Assembly: GCF_030268885.1 (NCBI RefSeq) | Contig: NZ_BSSA01000003.1 | Span: forward strand, 186,001-250,000 | Direction of reading: 5' to 3' | DNA length: 64,000 nt | DNA from: Kitasatospora phosalacinea | Lineage (GTDB): Bacteria; Actinomycetota; Actinomycetes; Streptomycetales; Streptomycetaceae | In this document: piece by piece, positions 1-8,009 of the stretch | How the letters are laid out: each line of letters opens with the position of its first letter | Numbering within the stretch: position 1 is the stretch's first letter | Made by a program: the position numbers and the translations under genes | The notes under the pieces: generated by a model | The model's input: only the letters and a program-made list of their open reading frames with translations | The model's database searches: none | Told to the model about the DNA's origin: nothing

Positions 1-86
1 GTCGTGCCGTATGGGGGAACGTCACCGGATGACACGGGCACGAACCGCCGTCTCCGGCGGGCCGATCCGTGAGGTGGAGTAGACCA

Positions 87-202
87 TTGGTTTAGACCAA
101 CGCCTGGAGGTTGGCATGGACCAATGACGAGCGTCAAGGGTTCAAAGAGCGGTTGCACAAGCCGTTATCAACGCTTGACTCGGCCGTGTTGGACTGGACC
201 AA
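87..202. promoter_or_regulatory. cluster of three DasR-like (dre) sites
   Basis: Three inverted repeats of the TTGG-N6-CCAA type occur here: TTGGTTTAGACCAA at 87-100, TTGGCATGGACCAA at 111-124 and TTGGACTGGACCAA at 189-202. They resemble the DasR operator of Streptomyces, whose core is TGGTCTAGACCA. The 87-100 copy is the best match. In S. coelicolor dasR lies next to dasA, so these sites may serve a gene just left of the window as well as the das gene at 1024. That target is inferred. Confidence 0.6.
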
Positions 203-945
203 GTCGGGGAGGAAACGGGACCTATCGGGACATCGGGCCGTGACCTTCCGGCGCCGCGGGCCGCGTCCGCTGCACAGGCGTGAGGGCATGTCAAGTGCGG
301 GCGGCGGCCGACGCGCGAGGGTCGCGCGCAGGGGCACGGGTGCGGGGCGCCGGGGCGAGGTGCGGGACGGGGGAAAGCGGCGGGGTTTCCGGCTTAATGT
401 CGCGGGCCAATAGCGGGGGCGCCCTCCCCGGTTTTCCGGCCGGGCCCGGCAATGCCCGGAGCGGGAATCCCGGCCGGCGGTTCCGCGGATTTCCGGCCGC
501 CCGGGCGTCCGCGGCCGGGCGGTCCGCGGGTCCGGCGATTTGCGGCGGCCCGGGCCCGGGGCGGCGCCCGCGCGCGGGCCCGCGCGCGAGGGCTCCGGGG
601 CGCGCCGCCGCAGGTCCCGACGCCGACCGGGGCCCGCGGGGCCGGCGCCCGGGCGGCGCCGATCCCGTCCGGGGGTGAACTCGTGCGTATCCGACGGGTG
701 GTGGCTCCGGCTCCGGCCGGGCGGTGTCCGGGGCGGGCGGGCGGTCGCCGGACGGGGCGTCGGATAAACCGCGGGGCGGGGATTCCGGGAATTGGCCTTG
801 ATCCATTCGCCTCACCGAGGGTCACCTTAAGTGAGCCTAAAGTCATGCACGTGCGCGGCCCTCCGGGGTGGTTGACGTGGTCGGGCCAAGGAAGGCAACG
901 GATTGACAACGAGCAGGGTGCGAAACAGCACCCGCGTTGACGCCC
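203..945. other. long GC-extreme intergenic region
   Basis: No gene is supported between the left edge and the GTG at 1024. The part from about 410 to 780 is almost pure G and C, with runs such as GGCCCGGGCCCGGGGCGGCG, so every frame stays open without the codon-position bias of a real Streptomyces gene. Around 820-860 the composition drops (ACCTTAAGTGAGCCTAAAG), which suits a promoter or leader. No hairpin or RNA family could be recognised with confidence. Confidence 0.6.
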
Positions 946-948
946 CAA

Positions 949-990
949 AATGGTCTAGGCCAAGATCCGGAAATCTGGTCTGTACCACTG
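949..990. promoter_or_regulatory. two dre-like DasR sites in front of the sugar-binding lipoprotein
   Basis: Cores TGGTCTAGGCCA (951-962) and TGGTCTGTACCA (976-987) differ from the DasR core TGGTCTAGACCA by one and two bases. They lie about 60 and 36 bases before the GTG at 1024, a position suited to repression by the GntR-family regulator DasR, which releases DNA when glucosamine-6-phosphate accumulates. Confidence 0.75.
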
Positions 991-1023
991 CGCAGACCTC
1001 CCCGCCCCTATCCGGAGGATTGC

Positions 1024-2328
1024 GTGAAGCGTCAGGTACTGGCCACGCTCAGCACCGCTGCCCTGTTGGCCACCGCCGCAGGCTGCTCGTCCGGCAGCCC
1101 GTCGCCTTCGCCGACGAACGTCGACACGAAGACCATGACCGGCACCGTCACCGTCTGGCTGATGAACGACGCCCAGAAGAGCTGGCCCGAACTGGTGCAG
1201 CAGGTCAACGACGAGTTCGCGGAGAAGTACCCGAAGGTCCAGATCAAGCTCAGCTACCACGACTGGACGAACAAGGTCTCCGAGCTGGACGCCGCGATCG
1301 CCGCCGGGTCCGCCCCGGACGTGGTCGAACTCGGCAACACCGAGACCCTGAAGTACATCGTCAACGGCTCGCTGCTGAAGGTGGACCGGGGCACCTTCGA
1401 CAACTCCGACAACTGGATCAAGGGTCTCTCCGACACCTGCACCTACAAGGACGCGCTCTACTGCGTCCCCTACTACGCGGGCGCCCGCGTCGGCCTCTAC
1501 AACTCGAAGATGTTCCAGGACGCCACCGGCTCCGCGGACCTCCCGCAGGACGAGGACGCCATGCTCGGCGCCCTCGACAAGGTCGCGAACAAGTACCGGG
1601 GCGTCCCCGGCTACTCGGCGCTGTACCTGCCCGGCCCCTACTGGTACGCCGCGATGTCCTACGTCACCGCGTACGGCGGCTCGATCGCCCGCTTCGACTC
1701 GGCCGGCAACTGGCACGGCACCCTGCACGAGGCCAAGTCCCAGCAGGGCCTGCAGCACTTCGTCGACCTGGTGAAGAAGTACAACAAGAGCGGCGACCTC
1801 AAGGTCAACGAGCAGGACCAGGCCAAGGTGCTCGGCCACGAGAAGGCCGGCCTGATCTACGCCAACGGCTGGGAGCAGAGCGTCGCCACCGCCCCGATCA
1901 CCGGCACCCCGGCGCTGCAGGACGTGCTCAAGGTCGCCGCGATGCCCGGCCCCGCCGGGAAGCCGCTGCCCTCCTTCATCGGCGGCTCCGACCTGGCGGT
2001 CACCGCCAAGACGCAGAACGCGCAGGCGGCCACCGACTGGGTGCGGATGTTCACCAGTGCCAAGTCCGAGCAGGTGCTGGCCGACAAGGACACCCTGCCG
2101 AACAACCTGGTCCAGCTGGCCCCGCTGAAGGACAAGCCCACCACCGCCGCGGCCGCCAACGCCGTCCAGGACGCCTGGTTCACCCCGCTGGCGCCCGGCT
2201 GGGGCGCGGTCGAGAAGCAGAACGTCCTGGTCAACATGCTGAACGCGGTCTTCGCGGGCAAGAGCGTCGAGGACGCCACCAAGGAGGCCGACGCCCAGAT
2301 CGACCAGCTGATCAACAACGCGGGCTGA
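1024..2328 (+). CDS. DasA-like ABC transporter sugar-binding lipoprotein
   Basis: A 434-residue extracellular solute-binding protein (family 1 type), expected to capture an oligosaccharide outside the membrane. The N-terminus is a lipoprotein signal with charged KR, a hydrophobic stretch and lipobox ATAAGC, giving lipidated Cys21. The mature part shows TVTVWLMNDAQKSW and PDVVELGN, typical of sugar-binding proteins. The GTG start follows GGAGG at 1014-1018. Two dre-like sites upstream and synteny with the das locus suggest chitobiose or another aminosugar ligand. No permease genes follow (S. coelicolor dasA is followed by dasBC), so the membrane partners must be elsewhere. The class is certain; the DasA identity rests on context. 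Confidence 0.82.
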   Translation: MKRQVLATLSTAALLATAAGCSSGSPSPSPTNVDTKTMTGTVTVWLMNDAQKSWPELVQQVNDEFAEKYPKVQIKLSYHDWTNKVSELDAAIAAGSAPDVVELGNTETLKYIVNGSLLKVDRGTFDNSDNWIKGLSDTCTYKDALYCVPYYAGARVGLYNSKMFQDATGSADLPQDEDAMLGALDKVANKYRGVPGYSALYLPGPYWYAAMSYVTAYGGSIARFDSAGNWHGTLHEAKSQQGLQHFVDLVKKYNKSGDLKVNEQDQAKVLGHEKAGLIYANGWEQSVATAPITGTPALQDVLKVAAMPGPAGKPLPSFIGGSDLAVTAKTQNAQAATDWVRMFTSAKSEQVLADKDTLPNNLVQLAPLKDKPTTAAAANAVQDAWFTPLAPGWGAVEKQNVLVNMLNAVFAGKSVEDATKEADAQIDQLINNAG

Positions 2329-2330
2329 CC

Positions 2331-2358
2331 GGGACGCCGACCGTCCGGTCGGCGTCCC
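2331..2358 (+). terminator. stem-loop after the sugar-binding gene
   Basis: GGGACGCCGAC / GTCGGCGTCCC form an 11-bp perfect stem with a six-base loop, directly after the stop codon. A second GC-rich hairpin with one mismatch follows at 2368-2403. There is no U tract, as usual for Streptomyces terminators. It separates this gene from the SIS gene. Confidence 0.65.
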
Positions 2359-2526
2359 GAGGCTCGGGACCGGGGCCCGCGGAGTGTGCTGCGGGGCCCG
2401 GTCGCACGTAGGATCGGCACAGAACAGTTCCATGCAGCGAGGGTGCGGACTCGCCGCCGTTCAGAGGTCCCCGTCGGGCGTCCCGCCCCACGGGGTAGAA
2501 CCATCTCTCCACGGAGGCACACCCCG

Positions 2527-3585
2527 ATGTCCGACCCGCAGACTGTTTCCGTACCCGGCAGGATCATGTCGGCGGAGATGGCCGAGCAGCCGGCCGTCCT
2601 GCAGCGCATCCTCGACGAGGGCGCGCCCGCGATCCGTGAGATCGCCGCGCAGATCGCCGCCCGCAACCCGCGCTTCGTCCTGCTGACCGCCCGCGGTACC
2701 TCCGACAACGCCGCGCTGTACGCGAAGTACCTGATCGAGGTGCTGCTCGGCAAGCCGGCCGGCCTGACCTCGATGTCCACCACCACCGCGTACGGCGCCA
2801 AGCCGGACCTCACCGACTGCCTGGTCGTCACGGTCAGCCAGTCCGGCGGCTCGCCCGACCTGGTGGCCTCCACCAAGGCGGCCCGCGAGGCCGGTGCGAT
2901 CACCCTGGCGGTCACCAACAACGCCGCCTCGCCGCTCGCCGAGGTCTCCGAGTTCCACATCGACGTGCTGGCCGGCCCGGAGAAGGCGCTGCCCGCCACC
3001 AAGACCTACACCGCCGAGCTGCTGGCGCTGTACCTGTTCGTCGAGGGCCTGCGCGGCGGCGACGGCTCCGCGGCGAAGGTGCTGCCCGAGCTGGCGGCGG
3101 GCATCCTGGCCCGGCAGGGCGAGGTCAAGGACCTGGCCGAGCGCTACCGCTTCGCCCAGCGCCTGGTCATCACCTCGCGCGGCTACGGCTACCCGACCGC
3201 CCGCGAGGCGGCGCTGAAGCTGATGGAGACCACCTACATCCCGGCCTCCCCGTTCTCCGGCGCGGACCTGCTGCACGGCCCGCTGGCCATGGTGGACAAC
3301 GTCTCCCCGGTCATCGCGATCGTCCCGGACGGCAAGGGCGGCGAGGCCCTGCAGCCCGTCCTGGACCGCCTGCGCGGCCGCGGCGCCGACCTCGTGGTGA
3401 TCGGCCAGCAGGGCCAGGTCGACGCCGCCAGCGCGGGCTTCGCGCTGCCGGCCGGCGTGCCCGAGGAGGTCCAGCCGATCCTGGAGATCCTGCCGCTGCA
3501 GCTGCTGGCCTACGAGGTCACCATCGCCCGCGGCCAGGACCCGGACGCCCCCCGCGCGCTCGCCAAGGTCACCGAGACCCACTGA
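2527..3585 (+). CDS. double SIS-domain aminosugar-phosphate protein (GlmS/NagS-like)
   Basis: The 352-residue protein has two sugar isomerase (SIS) domains, roughly 35-170 and 195-340. Sugar-phosphate-binding signatures are ARGTSDNA at 56-63 and SQSGGSPD at 104-111. It matches the isomerase half of glucosamine-6-phosphate synthase but lacks the N-terminal glutaminase domain, so it cannot be GlmS. It is more likely a deaminase, isomerase or dehydratase acting on a (N-acetyl)glucosamine-6-phosphate type substrate in the cytoplasm; Streptomyces NagS is a possible relative. ATG at 2527 follows GGAGG in CACGGAGGCAC. It sits beside a DasA-like gene with DasR sites, which supports an aminosugar role; the exact reaction is not shown by sequence. 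Confidence 0.8.
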   Translation: MSDPQTVSVPGRIMSAEMAEQPAVLQRILDEGAPAIREIAAQIAARNPRFVLLTARGTSDNAALYAKYLIEVLLGKPAGLTSMSTTTAYGAKPDLTDCLVVTVSQSGGSPDLVASTKAAREAGAITLAVTNNAASPLAEVSEFHIDVLAGPEKALPATKTYTAELLALYLFVEGLRGGDGSAAKVLPELAAGILARQGEVKDLAERYRFAQRLVITSRGYGYPTAREAALKLMETTYIPASPFSGADLLHGPLAMVDNVSPVIAIVPDGKGGEALQPVLDRLRGRGADLVVIGQQGQVDAASAGFALPAGVPEEVQPILEILPLQLLAYEVTIARGQDPDAPRALAKVTETH

Positions 3586-3592
3586 GGCGCGA

Positions 3593-3628
3593 GGAGCCGC
3601 CCCCGCGAGGTCCTGCGGGGGCGGCTCC
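3593..3628 (+). terminator. terminator of the SIS gene
   Basis: A perfect 14-bp stem, GGAGCCGCCCCCGC with GCGGGGGCGGCTCC, and an eight-base loop (GAGGTCCT) start eight bases after the stop codon. Confidence 0.85.
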
Positions 3629-3895
3629 GTCGTGTCCGGGGGGCGCGGTGAAAGCTTCACCGGCCGAGCCGGGCCGGAAGGGGCCGGAAGGGCCCGGGCG
3701 GGCCCGGAAAACACTACGGGCCACGGCGCCGACACGGGACCCTCAACCCGTGCGGCACCGTAGCCCGGAGCTGTATGCCGGAGGCGGGGACCGTCCGAGA
3801 GTTGTGCGGGACCCTCGAACGACGCCTCCGACCGAGGAGGGGCCTCGCGCGGTCAGGGCAGTTGCGCGGAGGGCCTCTCCTTGGTGCATGTTCAT

Positions 3896-3950
3896 TGTGG
3901 ACTAGACCAATCTGGGTTGTCCAGAGGCGGCCCGCAATTGGTCTGGACAA
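3896..3950. promoter_or_regulatory. two dre-like sites before the sensor kinase
   Basis: TGTGGACTAGACCAAT (3896-3911) and TTGGTCTGGACAA (3938-3950) each retain most of the DasR palindrome. They lie 75 and 35 bases before the kinase start at 3985, so they would overlap its promoter. This implies aminosugar control of the kinase, which is an inference. Confidence 0.55.
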
Positions 3951-3984
3951 CGTACGGGCAGGTGGACGGCGATACGCTCACCGT

Positions 3985-5505
3985 GTGCCCTCGCTGAACG
4001 AACTCGTCCGCCGCCACACCACCCTCACCGGTGCCGACGTGGAGTGGCTGCACCTCCTGGTCTCGGAGTGGCAGCTGCTCTCCGACCTGTCCTTCGCCGA
4101 CCTGGTGCTGTGGATCCCCACCTGGGACGGCATCCGCTACGTCTCGGTGGCCCAGATGCGGCCCAACACCGGTCCCACCTCGTACCAGGACGACATGGTC
4201 GGCCACCTGGTGCCGCGCGGCCGCCGCCCGCTGCTGGACGCCGCCTACGACGAGGGGCGGATCGTCCGCGAGGGCGACCCGGAGTGGCGGGAGGAGGTGC
4301 CGGTGCGGGTGGAGTCCATCCCGGTGCGACGGGACGGCAAGGTGCTCGGCGTGATCGCCCGCAACACCAACCTGCTGACCGTCCGCACCCCCAGCCGGCT
4401 GGAGCTCACCTACCTGCAGAGCGCCTCCGACCTGGCCCAGATGATCGCGGCCGGCAGCTTCCCCTTCCCGGGCGCCGAGCAGGCCGACATGGACGCCGCG
4501 CCGCGGGTCGGTGACGGCCTGATCCGGCTCGACGTGGAGGGCGTGGTGACGTACGCCAGCCCCAACGCGCTCTCCGCCTACCACCGGCTCGGGCTGACCA
4601 CCGACCTGGTGGGCAGTCACCTCGGGCGCACCACCGCCGAACTGGTGCCGCCCAGCCGCGGCGCGGTGCACGAGGCGCTGGTGAAGATGGCCAGCGGCTG
4701 GGCGCCCCGGCAGACCGAGGTCGAGGCGCAGGGCGGCGTGGTGACCCTGCGGACCATCCCGCTCAAGCCCAAGGGCACCCCCACCGGCTCCCTGGTGCTC
4801 TGCCGGGACGTCACCGAACTGCGGCGCCGTGACCGTGAGTTGATGACCAAGGACGCCACCATCCGGGAGATCCACCACCGGGTGAAGAACAACCTGCAGA
4901 CCGTCGCCGCCCTGCTGCGGCTGCAGTCCCGCCGGATGGACTCGCCGGCCGGCCGGGCCGCCCTCGACGAGGCCGTCCGCCGGGTCGGCTCGATCGCCAT
5001 CGTGCACGAGACCCTCTCGCAGGCCCTGGACGAGTCGGTGGCCTTCGACGAGATCGCCGACCGGGTGCTGGCGATGGTGATGGAACTCTCCCAGGACGGA
5101 CGGGTGGTGGCCCGCCGCAGCGGCTCCTTCGGCATCCTGTCCGCCGAGGTCGCCACCCCGCTGGCGATGATCCTCACCGAACTCACCCAGAACGCCCTGG
5201 AGCACGCCTTCGGCCCCAGCGCCTCCGGCAACCTGGAGGTCAGCGCGCTGCGCGGCCGCGCCCCGTCCGGCGGCAAGGGCTGGTCGGACACCTGGAACAA
5301 CGGCGCCAAGCCCGAGGAGTACCTGCTGATCACCGTGCAGGACGACGGCCGCGGCATGCCCGAGGGCTTCGACCCGCAGCAGGCCGGCAACCTCGGCCTG
5401 CAGATCGTCCGCACCCTGGCCACCGGCGAACTCGGCGGCACCTTCGACATGGTGGCCGCGCCCGACGGCGGCACCAAGGTGGTGCTGGAGATCCCCGTCC
5501 GCTGA
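3985..5505 (+). CDS. PAS-containing sensor histidine kinase, HisKA_2 type
   Basis: A 506-residue soluble kinase without membrane segments. In order it has an actinobacterial N-terminal sensory domain (about 1-150, with VSEWQLLSDLSFADLVLW), a PAS domain (about 170-285), a HisKA_2 dimerisation domain with IREIHHRVKNNLQ (phospho-accepting His297 or 298) and an ATPase domain (about 370-506) with N, DDGRGMP and NLGLQIV motifs. No response regulator gene is adjacent. The GTG at 3985 is chosen because homology starts at VPSLNELVRRHTTL; its ribosome site is weak. Position just before wblE matches the SCO5239 kinase by synteny. Two dre-like sites lie upstream. The signal and partner are unknown. Confidence 0.88.
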   Translation: MPSLNELVRRHTTLTGADVEWLHLLVSEWQLLSDLSFADLVLWIPTWDGIRYVSVAQMRPNTGPTSYQDDMVGHLVPRGRRPLLDAAYDEGRIVREGDPEWREEVPVRVESIPVRRDGKVLGVIARNTNLLTVRTPSRLELTYLQSASDLAQMIAAGSFPFPGAEQADMDAAPRVGDGLIRLDVEGVVTYASPNALSAYHRLGLTTDLVGSHLGRTTAELVPPSRGAVHEALVKMASGWAPRQTEVEAQGGVVTLRTIPLKPKGTPTGSLVLCRDVTELRRRDRELMTKDATIREIHHRVKNNLQTVAALLRLQSRRMDSPAGRAALDEAVRRVGSIAIVHETLSQALDESVAFDEIADRVLAMVMELSQDGRVVARRSGSFGILSAEVATPLAMILTELTQNALEHAFGPSASGNLEVSALRGRAPSGGKGWSDTWNNGAKPEEYLLITVQDDGRGMPEGFDPQQAGNLGLQIVRTLATGELGGTFDMVAAPDGGTKVVLEIPVR

Positions 5506-5564
5506 CGGGGCGTCGCCCACCGGGGGCGCCCCGTCGGGCGCCCGGGGGGCCCGGAGACAGAAAC

Positions 5565-5604
5565 GAGGCCCTGCCGACCGGGGGGGGTGGGTCGGCAGGG
5601 CCTC
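5565..5604. terminator. bidirectional terminator between kinase and wblE
   Basis: GAGGCCCTGCCGACC pairs perfectly over 15 bp with GGTCGGCAGGGCCTC around a G-rich ten-base loop. It lies between convergent genes. Confidence 0.85.
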
Positions 5605-5871
5605 TCGACCCGGTCCGGCCGTCGGGGGGAGTCGGCCGGAACGGGGGCTTCTGTGGTGGCGCGACGCCCGCCTCCGTGCGTTGCACACGGTGAGCGCCAC
5701 AAGGCAACAATATTGCTCTCAGTGAACAGTATCAAGTGCCTGGACGGCTCGCGTCGTCGGCCCCGCGGATCGAGCGGGGCCCGTTCGGGAAGGCTCGGCC
5801 GGCCAATCGCGGCCGAACCCTTGATCGTGGGTTGATCCGTACTGCTCGCCGACGGTGCGTCAGCAGGTGTG
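5605..5871. other. downstream region of wblE without a recognised feature
   Basis: The convergent gap between the kinase terminator and the end of wblE contains a short AT-richer patch near 5705-5735 but no open frame with Streptomyces codon bias and no hairpin that I could support. Confidence 0.5.
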
Positions 5872-6123
5872 TCAGGCGGTGCGGGCGCGGTTGCGGGCAG
5901 CGCGGCGCTTCATCGCACGACGCTCGTCCTCGCTCATGCCGCCCCAGACGCCGGCGTCCTGGCCGGTCTCCAGCGCCCACTGCAGGCACTGCTCCATCAC
6001 GGGACAACGGCGGCACACGGCCTTGGCTTCCTCGATCTGCAGCAGAGCAGGGCCGGTGTTCCCGATCGGGAAGAACAGCTCCGGGTCCTCTTCGCGGCAG
6101 ACAGCGCGGTGGCGCCAGTCCAT
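5872..6123 (-). CDS. wblE: WhiB-family iron-sulfur regulator WblE
   Basis: An 83-residue WhiB-like protein that holds a [4Fe-4S] cluster and acts with the principal sigma factor at promoters. Cluster ligands are Cys9, Cys37, Cys40 and Cys46 (CRRCP motif), followed by the turn motif GVWGG at 58-62 and a basic tail MKRRAARNRAR for DNA. The ATG at 6123 is preferred over an upstream start because GGAGGAG lies just before it and the family begins MDWRH. WblE is the counterpart of mycobacterial WhiB1. Its place between the kinase and the diacylglycerol-kinase-like gene matches S. coelicolor SCO5240. Confidence 0.95.
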   Translation of the reverse strand: MDWRHRAVCREEDPELFFPIGNTGPALLQIEEAKAVCRRCPVMEQCLQWALETGQDAGVWGGMSEDERRAMKRRAARNRARTA

Positions 6124-6465
6124 GGTCGTCCAACTCCTCCGGTCGCGGGCGGGTGGCCCGTGACTCACTCGAATGGCTTGTGAATGTGAACGCTTTCACG
6201 AATCCCGCAACAGCAAAAGGGACCTAAGGCCCATCGGGCCCGGGCGGTCTTCGCTGAGGGGGGTTCGGCGATTCGAGGGGCTCTCCCGCGGGTCCCGCTG
6301 CGGTGTGTCCCGATCGCCATGTAGAGGTTCGCAAACCTCGGAGCTGGATACAACCCCCTTCGGCAAGAAATTTTTGATTCTTCGGTGTCGCCTACCTCAC
6401 AGGCAGTACTTCTATGGGGTGAAGGGGCTCGAACGTTCGAGAGCAAGGCGACGACCCCCTTCTGG
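6124..6465. other. upstream region of wblE
   Basis: This 342-base gap precedes wblE on the minus strand and follows the diacylglycerol-kinase-like gene. It should hold the wblE promoter. Composition is clearly lower in GC (for example AAATTTTTGATTC near 6367) than in coding DNA. No small gene or specific operator was recognised. Confidence 0.5.
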
Positions 6466-7437
6466 TCACACAATCACACGCAGTGCCCGTCGTACGCCTG
6501 TGAAACTGACGCGACTCCTGTCTCCAAGGTGGTCCCCGTCGACCTGAAACGGGGCCGGTTCCTCTGAAACCAAGGTGAAGTGCCGGACGTCGTGATAGGA
6601 GACGAGGTGCTTCCCGGACGGGCCGGCGGGGCGTGCACCGCCCTCCGCCGCGGGCAGCGGACGGAGGATCTGACGGACCGTTCGAGCGGTCCGGAACGCG
6701 GTCATTCGAGTGATGCCGAAGATGTCGAGGTCGGTCTCGAAGGACGCCGAGGGGGAGGGGAGGACCGGGCGGGAACCCAGGAAGGTCCACGGCGAGGTGT
6801 TGGAGACTATGGCCATCACCATGCCCGGCACCGGGTCCCGGCCGTTGATCTCCAGGGAGATCGGCCCCGAACGGCGGTGTTCACGCTCGGTGACGTAGTG
6901 CCGGAGCGCCTCGACGACGTAGAGCGCGTGCGTGGATTTGCGCCCCGCACGGCGCTGGCGCTCCACCCGGCCGACCACGCCCGCGTCGAAGCCCAGGCCC
7001 GCGGTGAAGGTGAACCAGCGGTCCGGCAGCCCGTCGGTCAGCGCCTTGCCCAGGCCGATCGACCGCTCCCGGCGGTCCGCCAGCGCGTCCAGCAGCGCAC
7101 CCGTCGCCTCCACCGGGTCGTTCGGCAGGCCCAGCGCCCGGGCGAACACGTTGGTCGAACCGCCCGGCACCACCGCCAGCCGCGGCACCCGCTCGCCCGG
7201 GCCGTGCGCCAGCAGGCCGTTCACCACCTCGTTGACCGTGCCGTCGCCGCCCAGCGCCACCACCAGGTCCACCGAGCCGTCCTCGGCCACCTGCTGGGCC
7301 AGGTCGCGGGCGTGGCCGCGGTACTGGGTCTGCGCGACCTCCAGCTTCAGGTCGCTGCGCAGGGCATGGGTCAGGACGTCCCGGGTCCGGCCACTGGTGG
7401 TGGTCGCCTTCGGGTTCACGACCAGGAGAGCGCGCAT
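6466..7437 (-). CDS. diacylglycerol/sphingosine-kinase family lipid kinase
   Basis: A 323-residue protein of the DagK catalytic family. The start MRALLVVNPKAT and the nucleotide-binding GGDGTVNE at 63-70, then VVPGGSTNVFARALGLP, are characteristic. Members phosphorylate lipids such as diacylglycerol at the inner membrane face using ATP. It is transcribed toward wblE, and a membrane protein gene starts divergently 51 bp upstream. The layout matches SCO5241. The true lipid substrate is unknown. Confidence 0.9.
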   Translation of the reverse strand: MRALLVVNPKATTTSGRTRDVLTHALRSDLKLEVAQTQYRGHARDLAQQVAEDGSVDLVVALGGDGTVNEVVNGLLAHGPGERVPRLAVVPGGSTNVFARALGLPNDPVEATGALLDALADRRERSIGLGKALTDGLPDRWFTFTAGLGFDAGVVGRVERQRRAGRKSTHALYVVEALRHYVTEREHRRSGPISLEINGRDPVPGMVMAIVSNTSPWTFLGSRPVLPSPSASFETDLDIFGITRMTAFRTARTVRQILRPLPAAEGGARPAGPSGKHLVSYHDVRHFTLVSEEPAPFQVDGDHLGDRSRVSFTGVRRALRVIV

Positions 7438-7488
7438 GGTGATCAGCCTACGACCCGCCCGGCACGGGCCGACCGTTACCCTGGCCCG

Positions 7489-7932
7489 GTGACCGCTGAA
7501 TCCGCCCCCGCCACCGCCCCCGCCACCGCCCGGCCCGCCCCGCTGCTCGTCGGCGCGGCGCTCACCGCGCTGGAGGGCGCGGCGATGGCCGGCTGGGGCG
7601 TCTACAACCTGGTCTCCGGCTTCACCGGCGCGGACGCCGACTTCGGCCGCGCCGAGCTCGGCGGCGTCGTCCTGCTGCTGATGGGCCTGCTGCCGCTGCT
7701 GGCCGGCCGCGCCCTGCTGCGCGGGCAGCGCTGGGGCCGCAGCCCCGCCGTGCTCACCAACTCCATCTGCCTGCCCGTCGCGTACTACATGTGGCAGTCC
7801 GGCGGCGCGATGGCCGCCGTCGGCGTCGCGGTCGGCCTGCTCGGGCTGGTCGGCATCGGCGCCCTGCTCAACCCCCGGGTCACCGCCGTGCTGTACGGCA
7901 CCCCCGGCACCCCCGGCGACGGGCCGCAGTAG
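7489..7932 (+). CDS. small integral membrane protein
   Basis: A 147-residue protein with about four hydrophobic segments: LLVGAALTALEGAAMAGWGV, LGGVVLLLMGLLPLLAGRAL, a central one ending in PVAYYMW, and VGVAVGLLGLVGIGALL. The N-terminus is an Ala/Pro-rich tail and the C-terminus is Gly/Pro-rich. GTG at 7489 is taken from reading-frame and codon bias; the ribosome site is weak. It faces sigH across a terminator. Synteny suggests SCO5242. No function can be given. Confidence 0.75.
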   Translation: MTAESAPATAPATARPAPLLVGAALTALEGAAMAGWGVYNLVSGFTGADADFGRAELGGVVLLLMGLLPLLAGRALLRGQRWGRSPAVLTNSICLPVAYYMWQSGGAMAAVGVAVGLLGLVGIGALLNPRVTAVLYGTPGTPGDGPQ

Positions 7933-7949
7933 CCGTCCGTGACACGCCC

Positions 7950-7983
7950 GCAGGGCCCGCCCCCACCCGGGGACGGGCCCTGC
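7950..7983. terminator. bidirectional terminator before sigH end
   Basis: GCAGGGCCCG (7950-7959) pairs with CGGGCCCTGC (7974-7983) between the convergent membrane-protein gene and sigH. Confidence 0.7.
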
Positions 7984-8009
7984 GCGCGTTCCACGGGCCG
8001 CGGCGGGCC

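Noticed and set aside
1-86. Start of a divergent dasR gene at the left edge
   Set aside because: No reading frame with DasR similarity is visible in the few bases present; synteny alone is not enough.
111-948. Several overlapping open frames on both strands before the das-like gene
   Set aside because: They lie in almost pure GC DNA, show no codon-position bias, no ribosome sites and no recognisable domain.
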